Below, piece after piece: positions 56,989-64,000 of a stretch of 64,000 nucleotides of DNA. Position 1 is the stretch's first letter; each line of letters starts with the position of its first letter. The notes below the pieces were generated by a model. The model worked only from the letters and a program-made list of their open reading frames with translations. It was not told the DNA's origin and made no database searches. A program made the translations under genes and the position numbers. The DNA is from Pseudomonas fluorescens. GTDB taxonomy: Bacteria > Pseudomonadota > Gammaproteobacteria > Pseudomonadales > Pseudomonadaceae. The stretch is from positions 1 through 64,000 of the forward strand of contig NZ_CABVHK010000001.1 in assembly GCF_902497785.1 (NCBI RefSeq). Direction: 5' to 3'.

Positions 56989-57309
56989 ATGCCTTGGAAG
57001 CTCGCGTCATTGGGTACTTTGTTGGCCGCTGGCCTGCTGGCGGGTTGCAGCACGCCATCTACCGAGTCGGCAACAGACCCTGTCACGACGACTGATACGG
57101 GTCACAGCCGTTGCGAAGCAAAGGCAGCCGAATTCACCATTGGCAAAAAGGCTTCACCTGAACTGCTGGAACAGGCGCGCATTCGCGCAGGCGCGCAGAA
57201 TGCCCGTATCCTCAAGCCAAACGATATGGTGACCCTGGAGTACCGCTCCGATCGGCTGAACCTGAATACCGACAACAACCTGGTGATCACGCGCATCAAC
57301 TGCGGCTGA
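56989..57309 (+). CDS. lipoprotein with I78-type peptidase-inhibitor domain
   Basis: A 106-residue outer-membrane-type lipoprotein. The lipobox is LLAGC with Cys21 followed by Ser, so outer-membrane sorting is likely. After a Thr-rich linker the C-terminal domain begins CEAKAAEFTIGKKASPELLEQARI and ends TDNNLVITRINCG, the pattern of inhibitor I78 proteins, with two cysteines probably bonded. AAGGAGG lies directly upstream of ATG 56989. It may protect against an extracytoplasmic protease. The longer frame from 56854 is unlikely. Confidence 0.8.
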   Translation: MPWKLASLGTLLAAGLLAGCSTPSTESATDPVTTTDTGHSRCEAKAAEFTIGKKASPELLEQARIRAGAQNARILKPNDMVTLEYRSDRLNLNTDNNLVITRINCG

Positions 57310-57333
57310 TCGCGTCGGGCTTTTGCTTCACCC

Positions 57334-57368
57334 ATAAAAAACCCCGTCACATGGACGGGGTTTTTTTA
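57334..57368. terminator. bidirectional terminator
   Basis: AAAAAACCCCGTC / GACGGGGTTTTTTT hairpin between the convergent I78 lipoprotein and cold-shock genes; T runs on both strands. Confidence 0.9.
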
Positions 57369-57381
57369 GTGCGGCTGAAAA

Positions 57382-57594
57382 TTACTCAGCGCGGACTTGT
57401 GCAGCTTGCATACCCTTTTGGCCTTTCTCAGCCACGAAGGAAACGGTCTGGCCTTCTTTCAGGCTTTTGAAACCGTCGCTTTCGATAGCTTTGAAGTGTA
57501 CGAACAGGTCGTCACCGCCACCTTGAGGAGTGATGAAGCCGAAGCCTTTTTCATCGTTGAACCACTTAACGGTGCCGGTTTGGCGATTAGACAT
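57382..57594 (-). CDS. capB: cold-shock protein (CspA family)
   Basis: A 70-residue single-strand nucleic-acid-binding OB-fold protein. RNP1 is KGFGFI and RNP2 is LFVHF, with the start [20 protein letters not shown]. It acts as an RNA chaperone. The start is fixed by family length, with TTGGAG upstream. A long AT-rich leader (to about 57720) fits the leaders of cold-inducible csp genes, but whether this copy is cold-induced cannot be told. The symbol follows Pseudomonas usage. Confidence 0.92.
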   Translation of the reverse strand: MSNRQTGTVKWFNDEKGFGFITPQGGGDDLFVHFKAIESDGFKSLKEGQTVSFVAEKGQKGMQAAQVRAE

Positions 57595-57744
57595 GGTGTA
57601 TCTCCAAGAAACATATATTTTTTCAGTACTGTGCTGCTCAGGCCAACTGGGCACACCGGGGTATCATAGTCGAAATGTTCGCTTTGGGAGCCCCCCGGAC
57701 GTGCTGTTTGCCCTACAGACGCGCTTTCTTTGTTGCTTGATGTA

Positions 57745-57781
57745 GCTGAAAGCCCCGGTTTACAAGGCTTTCAGCTGAAAG
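57745..57781. repeat. overlapping palindromes
   Basis: GCTGAAAGCC (57745-57754) pairs perfectly with GGCTTTCAGC (57766-57775), and CTTTCAGCTGAAAG (57768-57781) is itself a perfect palindrome. They share the same arm and could form two alternative structures, or operator sites, between two minus-strand genes. No T run is attached. Confidence 0.6.
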
Positions 57782-57885
57782 TAAAGACGATAAAAAAACC
57801 TGTAAAACCTGCATAATTTGTACGAAAAAGCGCTTTTCGAGGGCTTTTCACCGGCTTTAGGGGCCTTCAAAGTCTCCTTTCGGGC

Positions 57886-58188
57886 TTATTTTTTCGCCTT
57901 GTTATCGGCCTTGCACGCTGAAATCTGGGTCAGTGCTTTTTGCTTCATCGCATCGCTGGCGGTGTTGTCCATCAATGACTGAATGTCGGCGGCCGGGTAT
58001 GACTTGATCGCATCGGCGCCGCAAGCGCAGTGAGCTTTTGCCGCCGCAGCGCCAATTTGCGGAGTAGCTGCCTGGGTGCACTGAGCCATGTACTTTTCGC
58101 GTTCACCTTTCGGCCAGTCGGCATGGGCCGCCAATGGCAGCAGCAGGACGATGGGGGCGACGATTGCGAATAAACGATTCAGACGCAT
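57886..58188 (-). CDS. small secreted protein with conserved cysteines
   Basis: A 100-residue protein with a signal peptide (to about residue 23, AAHADWP). The mature part is helical and has four cysteines (QCTQ, HCACG and SACKAD), probably forming two disulfides, and a Lys-rich tail (KADNKAKK). AAGGAG lies 9 nt before ATG 58188. The layout resembles small periplasmic proteins of unknown function; I assign no role. It is divergent from thrS. Confidence 0.75.
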   Translation of the reverse strand: MRLNRLFAIVAPIVLLLPLAAHADWPKGEREKYMAQCTQAATPQIGAAAAKAHCACGADAIKSYPAADIQSLMDNTASDAMKQKALTQISACKADNKAKK

Positions 58189-58297
58189 GCTGAGATGCTC
58201 CTTGTGGGTCAATGTCTTTTTATCTGAGGGGTGAAACGGTGTTCTAGTTCAGCACTCTGTCATAAAAATCGCCGTTCTGCCCCAGCGGAAAACCTTG

Positions 58298-58328
58298 GCC
58301 CGCGTCGACCGTTCATCTGTGCTAGCAT
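58298..58328 (+). promoter_or_regulatory. possible thrS promoter
   Basis: TTGGCC near 58298 and TAGCAT near 58323 preceded by TGTGC (extended -10). A transcript from here would have a leader of about 230 nt. The assignment is tentative. Confidence 0.45.
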
Positions 58329-58446
58329 GCCCCGCTCGGGTATTTGCAAGCTCCACGGTCCTTCAGTCCGGGCGCGGCAGATGCTCGAATAACCCTGATT
58401 TGAATCCCAGTCACTCTGGTTCGGTTTTCCGGTTGGCCGCAAGGCT

Positions 58447-58465
58447 CCTGCCGCTGTAAGGCAGG
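58447..58465 (+). promoter_or_regulatory. anticodon-arm mimic of tRNA-Thr(UGU) in the thrS leader
   Basis: CCTGCC (58447-58452) pairs with GGCAGG (58460-58465). The 7-base loop GCTGTAA has TGT where a tRNA has its anticodon, followed by A at position 37, like the CTTGTAA loop of bacterial tRNA-Thr(UGU). Position 33 is C rather than U. Confidence 0.55.
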
Positions 58466-58519
58466 CGTTCGTTATTGAATGGCCTGGACCGGATCTTGTA
58501 CTGGCTCATCCCAACCCAC

Positions 58520-58540
58520 GTGACCTTTGGTAGGGGTCAC
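58520..58540 (+). promoter_or_regulatory. anticodon-arm mimic of tRNA-Thr(GGU) before the thrS ribosome site
   Basis: GTGACCT (58520-58526) pairs with GGGTCAC (58534-58540), seven pairs including one wobble. The 7-base loop TTGGTAG has U33, anticodon GGT and A37, matching the TTGGTAA loop of bacterial tRNA-Thr(GGU). It ends 10 nt before GGAGG. Bound ThrRS would block ribosome entry, as in the E. coli thrS operator. Confidence 0.7.
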
Positions 58541-58559
58541 CACTAGGAGAGGAGGCGCC

Positions 58560-60482
58560 ATGCCAACTATTACTCTTCCCGACGGCAGTCAACGTACATT
58601 CGATCACCCGGTTTCCGTAGCCGAGGTCGCCGCATCCATTGGTGCCGGTCTGGCCAAGGCCACCGTGGCCGGCAAGGTCAATGGCAAGCTGGTTGACGCC
58701 AGCGACGTCATCGACAGCGATTCCACGCTGCAAATCATTACGCCAAAGGATGAAGAGGGGCTGGAGATCATTCGCCACTCTTGCGCCCACCTGGTCGGCC
58801 ACGCAGTCAAACAGTTGTACCCGACCGCTAAAATGGTCATCGGGCCGGTCATCGACGAAGGCTTCTATTACGACATCGCCTTCGAGCGTCCTTTTACTCC
58901 GGACGACCTGGCCGCCATCGAACAGCGCATGCAGCAGCTGATCGAAAAAGATTACGACGTGATCAAGAAAGTCACTCCGCGCGCCGAAGTGATCGAAGTG
59001 TTCAAGGCCCGCGGTGAAGACTACAAGCTGCGCCTGGTCGAGGACATGCCGAACGAGCAGGCCATGGGCCTGTACTATCACGAAGAATACGTCGACATGT
59101 GCCGCGGCCCGCACGTGCCGAACACCCGTTTCCTGAAATCCTTCAAGCTGACCAAGTTGTCCGGCGCCTACTGGCGTGGCGATGCCAAGAACGAGCAATT
59201 GCAGCGCGTTTATGGCACCGCATGGGCCGACAAGAAGCAGCTGGCGGCTTACATCCAGCGCATCGAAGAAGCTGAAAAGCGCGATCACCGCAAGATCGGC
59301 AAGCGTCTGGGCCTGTTCCACACCCAGGAAGAATCGCCAGGCATGGTGTTCTGGCACCCGAACGGCTGGACGCTGTACCAGGTGCTCGAGCAGTACATGC
59401 GCAAGGTTCAGCGCGACAACGGTTACCTGGAGATCAAAACTCCACAAGTCGTTGACCGCAGCCTGTGGGAGAAATCCGGGCACTGGGCCAACTACGCCGA
59501 CAACATGTTCACCACCCAGTCGGAAAACCGCGATTACGCCATCAAGCCGATGAACTGCCCTTGCCACGTGCAAGTGTTCAACCAAGGCCTGAAGAGCTAC
59601 CGCGAGTTGCCGATGCGCCTGGCCGAATTCGGTGCCTGCCACCGCAACGAGCCATCGGGTGCGTTGCACGGCATCATGCGTGTGCGTGCTTTCACTCAGG
59701 ACGACGCCCACATCTTCTGCACCGAAGAGCAGATGCAGGCGGAATCCGCTGCGTTCATCAAGCTGACCATGGACGTCTACGCCGACTTCGGCTTCAAAGA
59801 CGTCGAGATGAAGCTGTCCACTCGTCCGGAAAAACGCGTCGGTTCCGACGAGCTGTGGGATCGCGCCGAAGCAGCATTGGCTGCAGCCCTTGACAGCGCT
59901 GGCCTGCCGTATGATTTGCAGCCGGGCGAGGGTGCCTTTTACGGTCCGAAGATCGAGTTCTCGCTGAAAGATTGCCTTGGTCGCGTCTGGCAGTGTGGTA
60001 CCCTGCAGCTCGATTTTAACCTGCCTGTCCGTCTGGGAGCCGAATACGTCTCCGAAGATAACAGTCGCAAGCACCCGGTAATGTTGCACCGGGCGATCCT
60101 CGGATCCTTCGAACGTTTCGTCGGAATCCTGATCGAGCACTACGAAGGGGCATTCCCTGCGTGGCTGGCTCCGACCCAGGCAGTGATCATGAACATCACA
60201 GACAAACAGGCCGATTTCGCTGCCGAGGTTGAAAAAACTCTCAACGAAAGCGGATTTCGTGCCAAGTCTGACTTGAGAAATGAAAAGATCGGCTTTAAAA
60301 TCCGCGAGCATACTTTGCTCAAGGTTCCTTATCTCTTGGTTATCGGAGATCGGGAAGTCGAGATGCAGACTGTCGCTGTGCGTACTCGTGAAGGTGCTGA
60401 CCTGGGCTCGATGCCCGTCGCCCAGTTCGCTGAGTTTCTCGCGCAAGCGGTTTCCCGGCGTGGTCGCCCAGATTCGGAGTAA
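58560..60482 (+). CDS. thrS: threonyl-tRNA synthetase
   Basis: A 640-residue class II synthetase. Order: TGS domain (about 1-62, [21 protein letters not shown]), editing domain with [16 protein letters not shown] and a later CRGPHVP, catalytic core with motif 2 [27 protein letters not shown] and motif 3 around [20 protein letters not shown], then the anticodon-binding domain from about 535. The zinc ligands appear intact (Cys in MNCPCH and two later His). The start at 58560 follows GGAGG. The leader with Thr anticodon mimics suggests translational autoregulation. infC follows with its ribosome site inside the 3' end of thrS. Confidence 0.97.
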   Translation: MPTITLPDGSQRTFDHPVSVAEVAASIGAGLAKATVAGKVNGKLVDASDVIDSDSTLQIITPKDEEGLEIIRHSCAHLVGHAVKQLYPTAKMVIGPVIDEGFYYDIAFERPFTPDDLAAIEQRMQQLIEKDYDVIKKVTPRAEVIEVFKARGEDYKLRLVEDMPNEQAMGLYYHEEYVDMCRGPHVPNTRFLKSFKLTKLSGAYWRGDAKNEQLQRVYGTAWADKKQLAAYIQRIEEAEKRDHRKIGKRLGLFHTQEESPGMVFWHPNGWTLYQVLEQYMRKVQRDNGYLEIKTPQVVDRSLWEKSGHWANYADNMFTTQSENRDYAIKPMNCPCHVQVFNQGLKSYRELPMRLAEFGACHRNEPSGALHGIMRVRAFTQDDAHIFCTEEQMQAESAAFIKLTMDVYADFGFKDVEMKLSTRPEKRVGSDELWDRAEAALAAALDSAGLPYDLQPGEGAFYGPKIEFSLKDCLGRVWQCGTLQLDFNLPVRLGAEYVSEDNSRKHPVMLHRAILGSFERFVGILIEHYEGAFPAWLAPTQAVIMNITDKQADFAAEVEKTLNESGFRAKSDLRNEKIGFKIREHTLLKVPYLLVIGDREVEMQTVAVRTREGADLGSMPVAQFAEFLAQAVSRRGRPDSE

Positions 60483-60487
60483 TTACT

Positions 60488-61033
60488 ATTAAGCGTGAAA
60501 TGAGACAAGATAAACGAGCTGCACCGAAAGCCCCGATCAACGAGAATATCTCGGCACGCGAGGTTCGGTTAATTGGGGCTGAAGGTGAACAGCTTGGGAT
60601 TGTGTCAATTGAAGACGCGCTTCTTAAGGCTGAAGAGGCCAAACTGGATCTGGTGGAAATTTCCGCCGATGCAGTACCCCCTGTTTGCAAACTGATGGAC
60701 TACGGCAAATCGATCTTCGAGAAGAAGAAGCAGGTTGCCGCGGCCAAGAAAAACCAGAAGCAGATTCAAGTTAAAGAAATCAAGTTTCGTCCAGGGACGG
60801 AGGAAGGGGATTACCAGGTAAAACTGCGCAACCTGGTACGTTTCCTGAGTGATGGGGACAGGGCCAAGGTATCCTTGCGATTCCGCGGCCGTGAGATGGC
60901 CCACCAGGAGCTGGGGATGGAACTCCTCAAGCGAGTTGAAGGTGACTTGCTCGAGTACGGTTCGGTCGAACAGCATCCTAAGATGGAAGGACGCCAGCTG
61001 ATCATGGTCATCGCCCCGAAAAAGAAGAAGTAA
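60488..61033 (+). CDS. infC: translation initiation factor IF-3, probable AUU start
   Basis: A 181-residue factor that binds the 30S subunit and proofreads start codon and initiator tRNA. The N-domain has [21 protein letters not shown], the linker is Lys-rich, and the C-domain has the signature [25 protein letters not shown] and [17 protein letters not shown]. The only Shine-Dalgarno sequence, GGAG at 60476-60479, is 8 nt before ATT 60488 but 20 nt before ATG 60500. An AUU start is a conserved trait of infC and underlies IF3 autoregulation. The start is inferred. Confidence 0.93.
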   Translation: MKREMRQDKRAAPKAPINENISAREVRLIGAEGEQLGIVSIEDALLKAEEAKLDLVEISADAVPPVCKLMDYGKSIFEKKKQVAAAKKNQKQIQVKEIKFRPGTEEGDYQVKLRNLVRFLSDGDRAKVSLRFRGREMAHQELGMELLKRVEGDLLEYGSVEQHPKMEGRQLIMVIAPKKKK

Positions 61034-61062
61034 TCATCAGGGCACGGCAGGCCTTCTGATTA
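61031..61062 (+). promoter_or_regulatory. hairpin in the infC-rpmI spacer
   Basis: AATCATCAGG pairs imperfectly with CCTTCTGATT (2x2 internal loop). A structured leader for the L35-L20 genes could be a target of ribosomal-protein feedback as known for L20 in E. coli, but this is only a suggestion. Confidence 0.3.
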
Positions 61063-61093
61063 TGTTTATCAACTGAATGCGGAGTATCCGAAC

Positions 61094-61288
61094 ATGCCAA
61101 AAATGAAAACGAAAAGTGGTGCTGCTAAGCGGTTTCTGAAAACTGCTAACGGTATCAAGCACAAGCACGCTTTCAAGAGCCACATCCTGACTAAAATGTC
61201 GACCAAGCGTAAGCGTCAACTGCGCGGTAGCAGCTTGCTGCATCCGTCTGACGTGGCAAAAGTCGAGCGCATGCTGCGCCTTCGTTAA
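61094..61288 (+). CDS. rpmI: 50S ribosomal protein L35
   Basis: A 64-residue basic protein with the family start [14 protein letters not shown] and the middle [22 protein letters not shown]. It packs into the large subunit near L15. GCGGAG lies upstream. It is cotranscribed with infC and rplT, the usual order. Confidence 0.97.
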   Translation: MPKMKTKSGAAKRFLKTANGIKHKHAFKSHILTKMSTKRKRQLRGSSLLHPSDVAKVERMLRLR

Positions 61289-61316
61289 TTTTAGTCAAGA
61301 ATAGAGGAAGTAACTC

Positions 61317-61673
61317 ATGGCTCGTGTAAAGCGTGGCGTCATTGCCCGTAAACGTCACAAAAAAATTCTGAAACTTGCTAAAGGCTACTACGGCGCTCGC
61401 TCGCGCGTATTCCGTGTTGCCAAGCAAGCGGTAATCAAGGCAGGCCAATACGCCTACCGTGACCGTCGTCAGAAAAAACGTCAGTTCCGCGCTCTGTGGA
61501 TCGCTCGTATCAACGCTGGTGCACGTATCAACGGTCTGTCCTACAGCCGTTTCATTGCCGGCCTGAAAAAAGCGTCCATCGAGATCGACCGTAAGGTTCT
61601 GGCTGATCTGGCAGTGAACGAAAAAGCGGCGTTTGCTGCGATTGTCGAGAAAGCTAAAGCCACCTTGGCTTAA
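61317..61673 (+). CDS. rplT: 50S ribosomal protein L20
   Basis: A 118-residue basic protein needed for early assembly of the large subunit. It starts [19 protein letters not shown] and contains [24 protein letters not shown]. In E. coli it also represses rpmI-rplT translation. GAGGAAG lies before the ATG, 28 bp after rpmI. Confidence 0.98.
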   Translation: MARVKRGVIARKRHKKILKLAKGYYGARSRVFRVAKQAVIKAGQYAYRDRRQKKRQFRALWIARINAGARINGLSYSRFIAGLKKASIEIDRKVLADLAVNEKAAFAAIVEKAKATLA

Positions 61674-61729
61674 GTACCCCCGACAGTCACCCGGCCTCAC
61701 CTCTGTGGGGCCAGGTGTTAAACGTCATA

Positions 61730-62799
<1,070 letters not shown>

Positions 62800-62825
62800 T
62801 CGTAACGAATTCTTAGGAGAGCAGG

Positions 62826-64000
62826 ATGAAATTCAGTGAACAATGGCTGCGTGGCTGGGTTAGCCCGCAGGTAAGTCGAGACGAGCTGGTTGCTCGTCTG
62901 TCGATGGCTGGTCTTGAGGTCGATAGCGTTACGCTGGCCGCCGGCGAATTCACCGGTGTGATCGTTGGCGAGGTGCTGAGCACCCAGCAGCATCCGGATG
63001 CCGACAAACTCCGCGTGTGCCAAGTCAGCAATGGCTCGGAGACTTTCCAGGTCGTGTGCGGTGCGCCAAACGTGCGCCCGGGCCTGAAGATCCCGTTCGC
63101 CATGATCGGTGCCGAATTGCCGGGCGACTTCAAAATCAAGAAAGCCAAGCTGCGTGGCGTCGAGTCCAACGGCATGCTGTGCTCGCAAGCCGAGCTGCAA
63201 GTGGGCGAAGGCAACGACGGCCTCATGGAGTTGCCGGCCGATGCGCCGGTGGGTCAGGACATTCGTGAATACCTGGGCCTGGACGATGCCAGCATTGAGG
63301 TCGACCTGACCCCGAACCGCGGCGACTGCCTGTCCCTGGCCGGTCTGGCCCGTGAAGTCGGCGCGCTGTATGCCGCTGAGGTAACCCGCCCGGTGGTGCC
63401 TGCGGTACAAGCCGTGCACGATGAAGTGCGCTCGGTTGAGGTGCTGGCGCCTGCCGCTTGCCCGCGTTATCTGGGTCGTGTGATCCGTAACGTTGACCTG
63501 TCCAAAGCGACTCCGTTGTGGATGGTCGAGCGTCTGCGTCGTGCTGATGTGCGCAGCATCGACGCTGCCGTCGACATCACCAACTACGTGATGCTGGAAC
63601 TGGGTCAGCCGCTGCATGCGTTCGATCTCGCCGAAATCAATGGCGGCATCCGTGTGCGCATGGCCGAAGAAGGCGAGAAGCTGGTACTGCTCGACGGCCA
63701 GGAAGTCAGCCTGCGTAGCGATACGCTGGTGATTGCCGACCATACCCGCGCTCTGGCAATTGCCGGCGTCATGGGCGGCGAGCACAGCGGCGTCAACACC
63801 GCGACCACTCGCGACATTTTTCTGGAAAGCGCGTTCTTCGATCAGATTGCCGTTGCTGGCAAGGCCCGTTCCTACGGCCTGCACACCGACGCCTCGCACC
63901 GCTACGAGCGTGGCGTGGATTGGCAGCTGGCCCGTGAAGCCATGGAGCGCGCCACTGGCCTGCTGCTGGAAATCACTGGCGGCGAAGCTGGCCCGATCAT
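62826..64000 (+). CDS. pheT: phenylalanyl-tRNA synthetase beta subunit, cut by the window end
   Basis: The first 391 residues of about 790. The start [21 protein letters not shown] follows AGGAGAGCAGG. A tRNA-binding OB domain covers about 40-150 ([31 protein letters not shown]). The B3/B4 editing region follows from about 210 ([40 protein letters not shown]) with [31 protein letters not shown]. The frame stays open at the last base. It cannot appear as a closed ORF within the window. Confidence 0.97.
   Translation, partial: MKFSEQWLRGWVSPQVSRDELVARLSMAGLEVDSVTLAAGEFTGVIVGEVLSTQQHPDADKLRVCQVSNGSETFQVVCGAPNVRPGLKIPFAMIGAELPGDFKIKKAKLRGVESNGMLCSQAELQVGEGNDGLMELPADAPVGQDIREYLGLDDASIEVDLTPNRGDCLSLAGLAREVGALYAAEVTRPVVPAVQAVHDEVRSVEVLAPAACPRYLGRVIRNVDLSKATPLWMVERLRRADVRSIDAAVDITNYVMLELGQPLHAFDLAEINGGIRVRMAEEGEKLVLLDGQEVSLRSDTLVIADHTRALAIAGVMGGEHSGVNTATTRDIFLESAFFDQIAVAGKARSYGLHTDASHRYERGVDWQLAREAMERATGLLLEITGGEAGPI

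Noticed and set aside
58370..58470. Possible cobalamin riboswitch (CCGCTGTAAGG stretch) before thrS
   Set aside because: The B12 box and the other conserved blocks of the cobalamin aptamer are not found, and the downstream gene is thrS. The TGT loop is better explained as a tRNA-Thr mimic.
58506..60446. A 646-codon open frame antisense to thrS
   Set aside because: Shadow of thrS in the opposite frame, with no motif and no start signal; the sense gene has all class II motifs.

Overview
The window looks like chromosome of the Pseudomonas fluorescens group. Coding density and codon use are high-GC gammaproteobacterial. The gene order leuC-leuD-leuB-asd-usg-fimV-truA-trpF-accD-folC-(SPOR)-cvpA-purF-metZ and the thrS-infC-rpmI-rplT-pheS-pheT block are typical of Pseudomonas. 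Two families of short palindromic intergenic repeats (REP-like) recur throughout, as is common in that group. No database search was possible; all names rest on motifs, length and context.

Layout. (1) 1-2.8 kb: a tandemly duplicated tRNA-Ala/tRNA-Glu pair, then a TetR regulator, an alpha/beta hydrolase and a hotdog thioesterase. (2) 2.9-7.9 kb: dusC, an ibpA-type small heat-shock gene with a sigma-32-like promoter and a ROSE-like RNA thermometer, and a 5-PAS GGDEF-EAL protein. (3) 8-27.6 kb: a long housekeeping stretch covering leucine synthesis with a divergent LysR gene, asd and an asd-like paralogue lacking the catalytic Cys, fimV, truA, trpF, accD, folC, a SPOR protein, cvpA, purF, metZ and an SDR. 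(4) 27.8-28.2 kb: tRNA-Val(UAC) and two tRNA-Asp. (5) 28.5-32.5 kb: an iron-type ECF sigma / FecR / TonB-receptor system behind a Fur-box-like site. (6) 32.8-38.4 kb: a three-subunit, Tat-exported molybdenum hydroxylase (Mo subunit, 2x[2Fe-2S] subunit, tri-haem cytochrome c) with an XdhC-type maturation factor, then a divergent FAD amine oxidase. (7) 40.0-44.5 kb: tRNA-Val(GAC), followed by a decayed tyrosine-integrase tail and a lower-GC cluster that resembles a phage-type O-antigen glucosylation cassette (GtrC-like membrane protein, GtrB, GtrA) plus a 58-residue membrane protein. (8) 44.5-48.9 kb: a DUF2214-like membrane protein, a CsrA/Rsm paralogue, a small lipoprotein, an endonuclease I gene whose short operon starts at a perfect LexA box, periplasmic asparaginase and a small coiled-coil protein. 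(9) 49-56.1 kb: a complete ribose operon rbsBACRKD with a secreted nucleoside hydrolase behind a perfect 14-bp palindromic operator. (10) 56.2-58.2 kb: small proteins and a cold-shock protein. (11) 58.3-64 kb: thrS-infC-rpmI-rplT-pheS-pheT (the last cut by the window end).

The least expected signals are regulatory. The thrS leader carries two hairpins, each with a 7-base loop, that imitate the anticodon arms of tRNA-Thr(UGU) and tRNA-Thr(GGU). infC appears to start at AUU. The hsp20 leader has the bulged-G hairpin of a ROSE thermometer. endA sits in an SOS-type operon. The main accessory feature is the tRNA-Val-linked gtr-like cassette.
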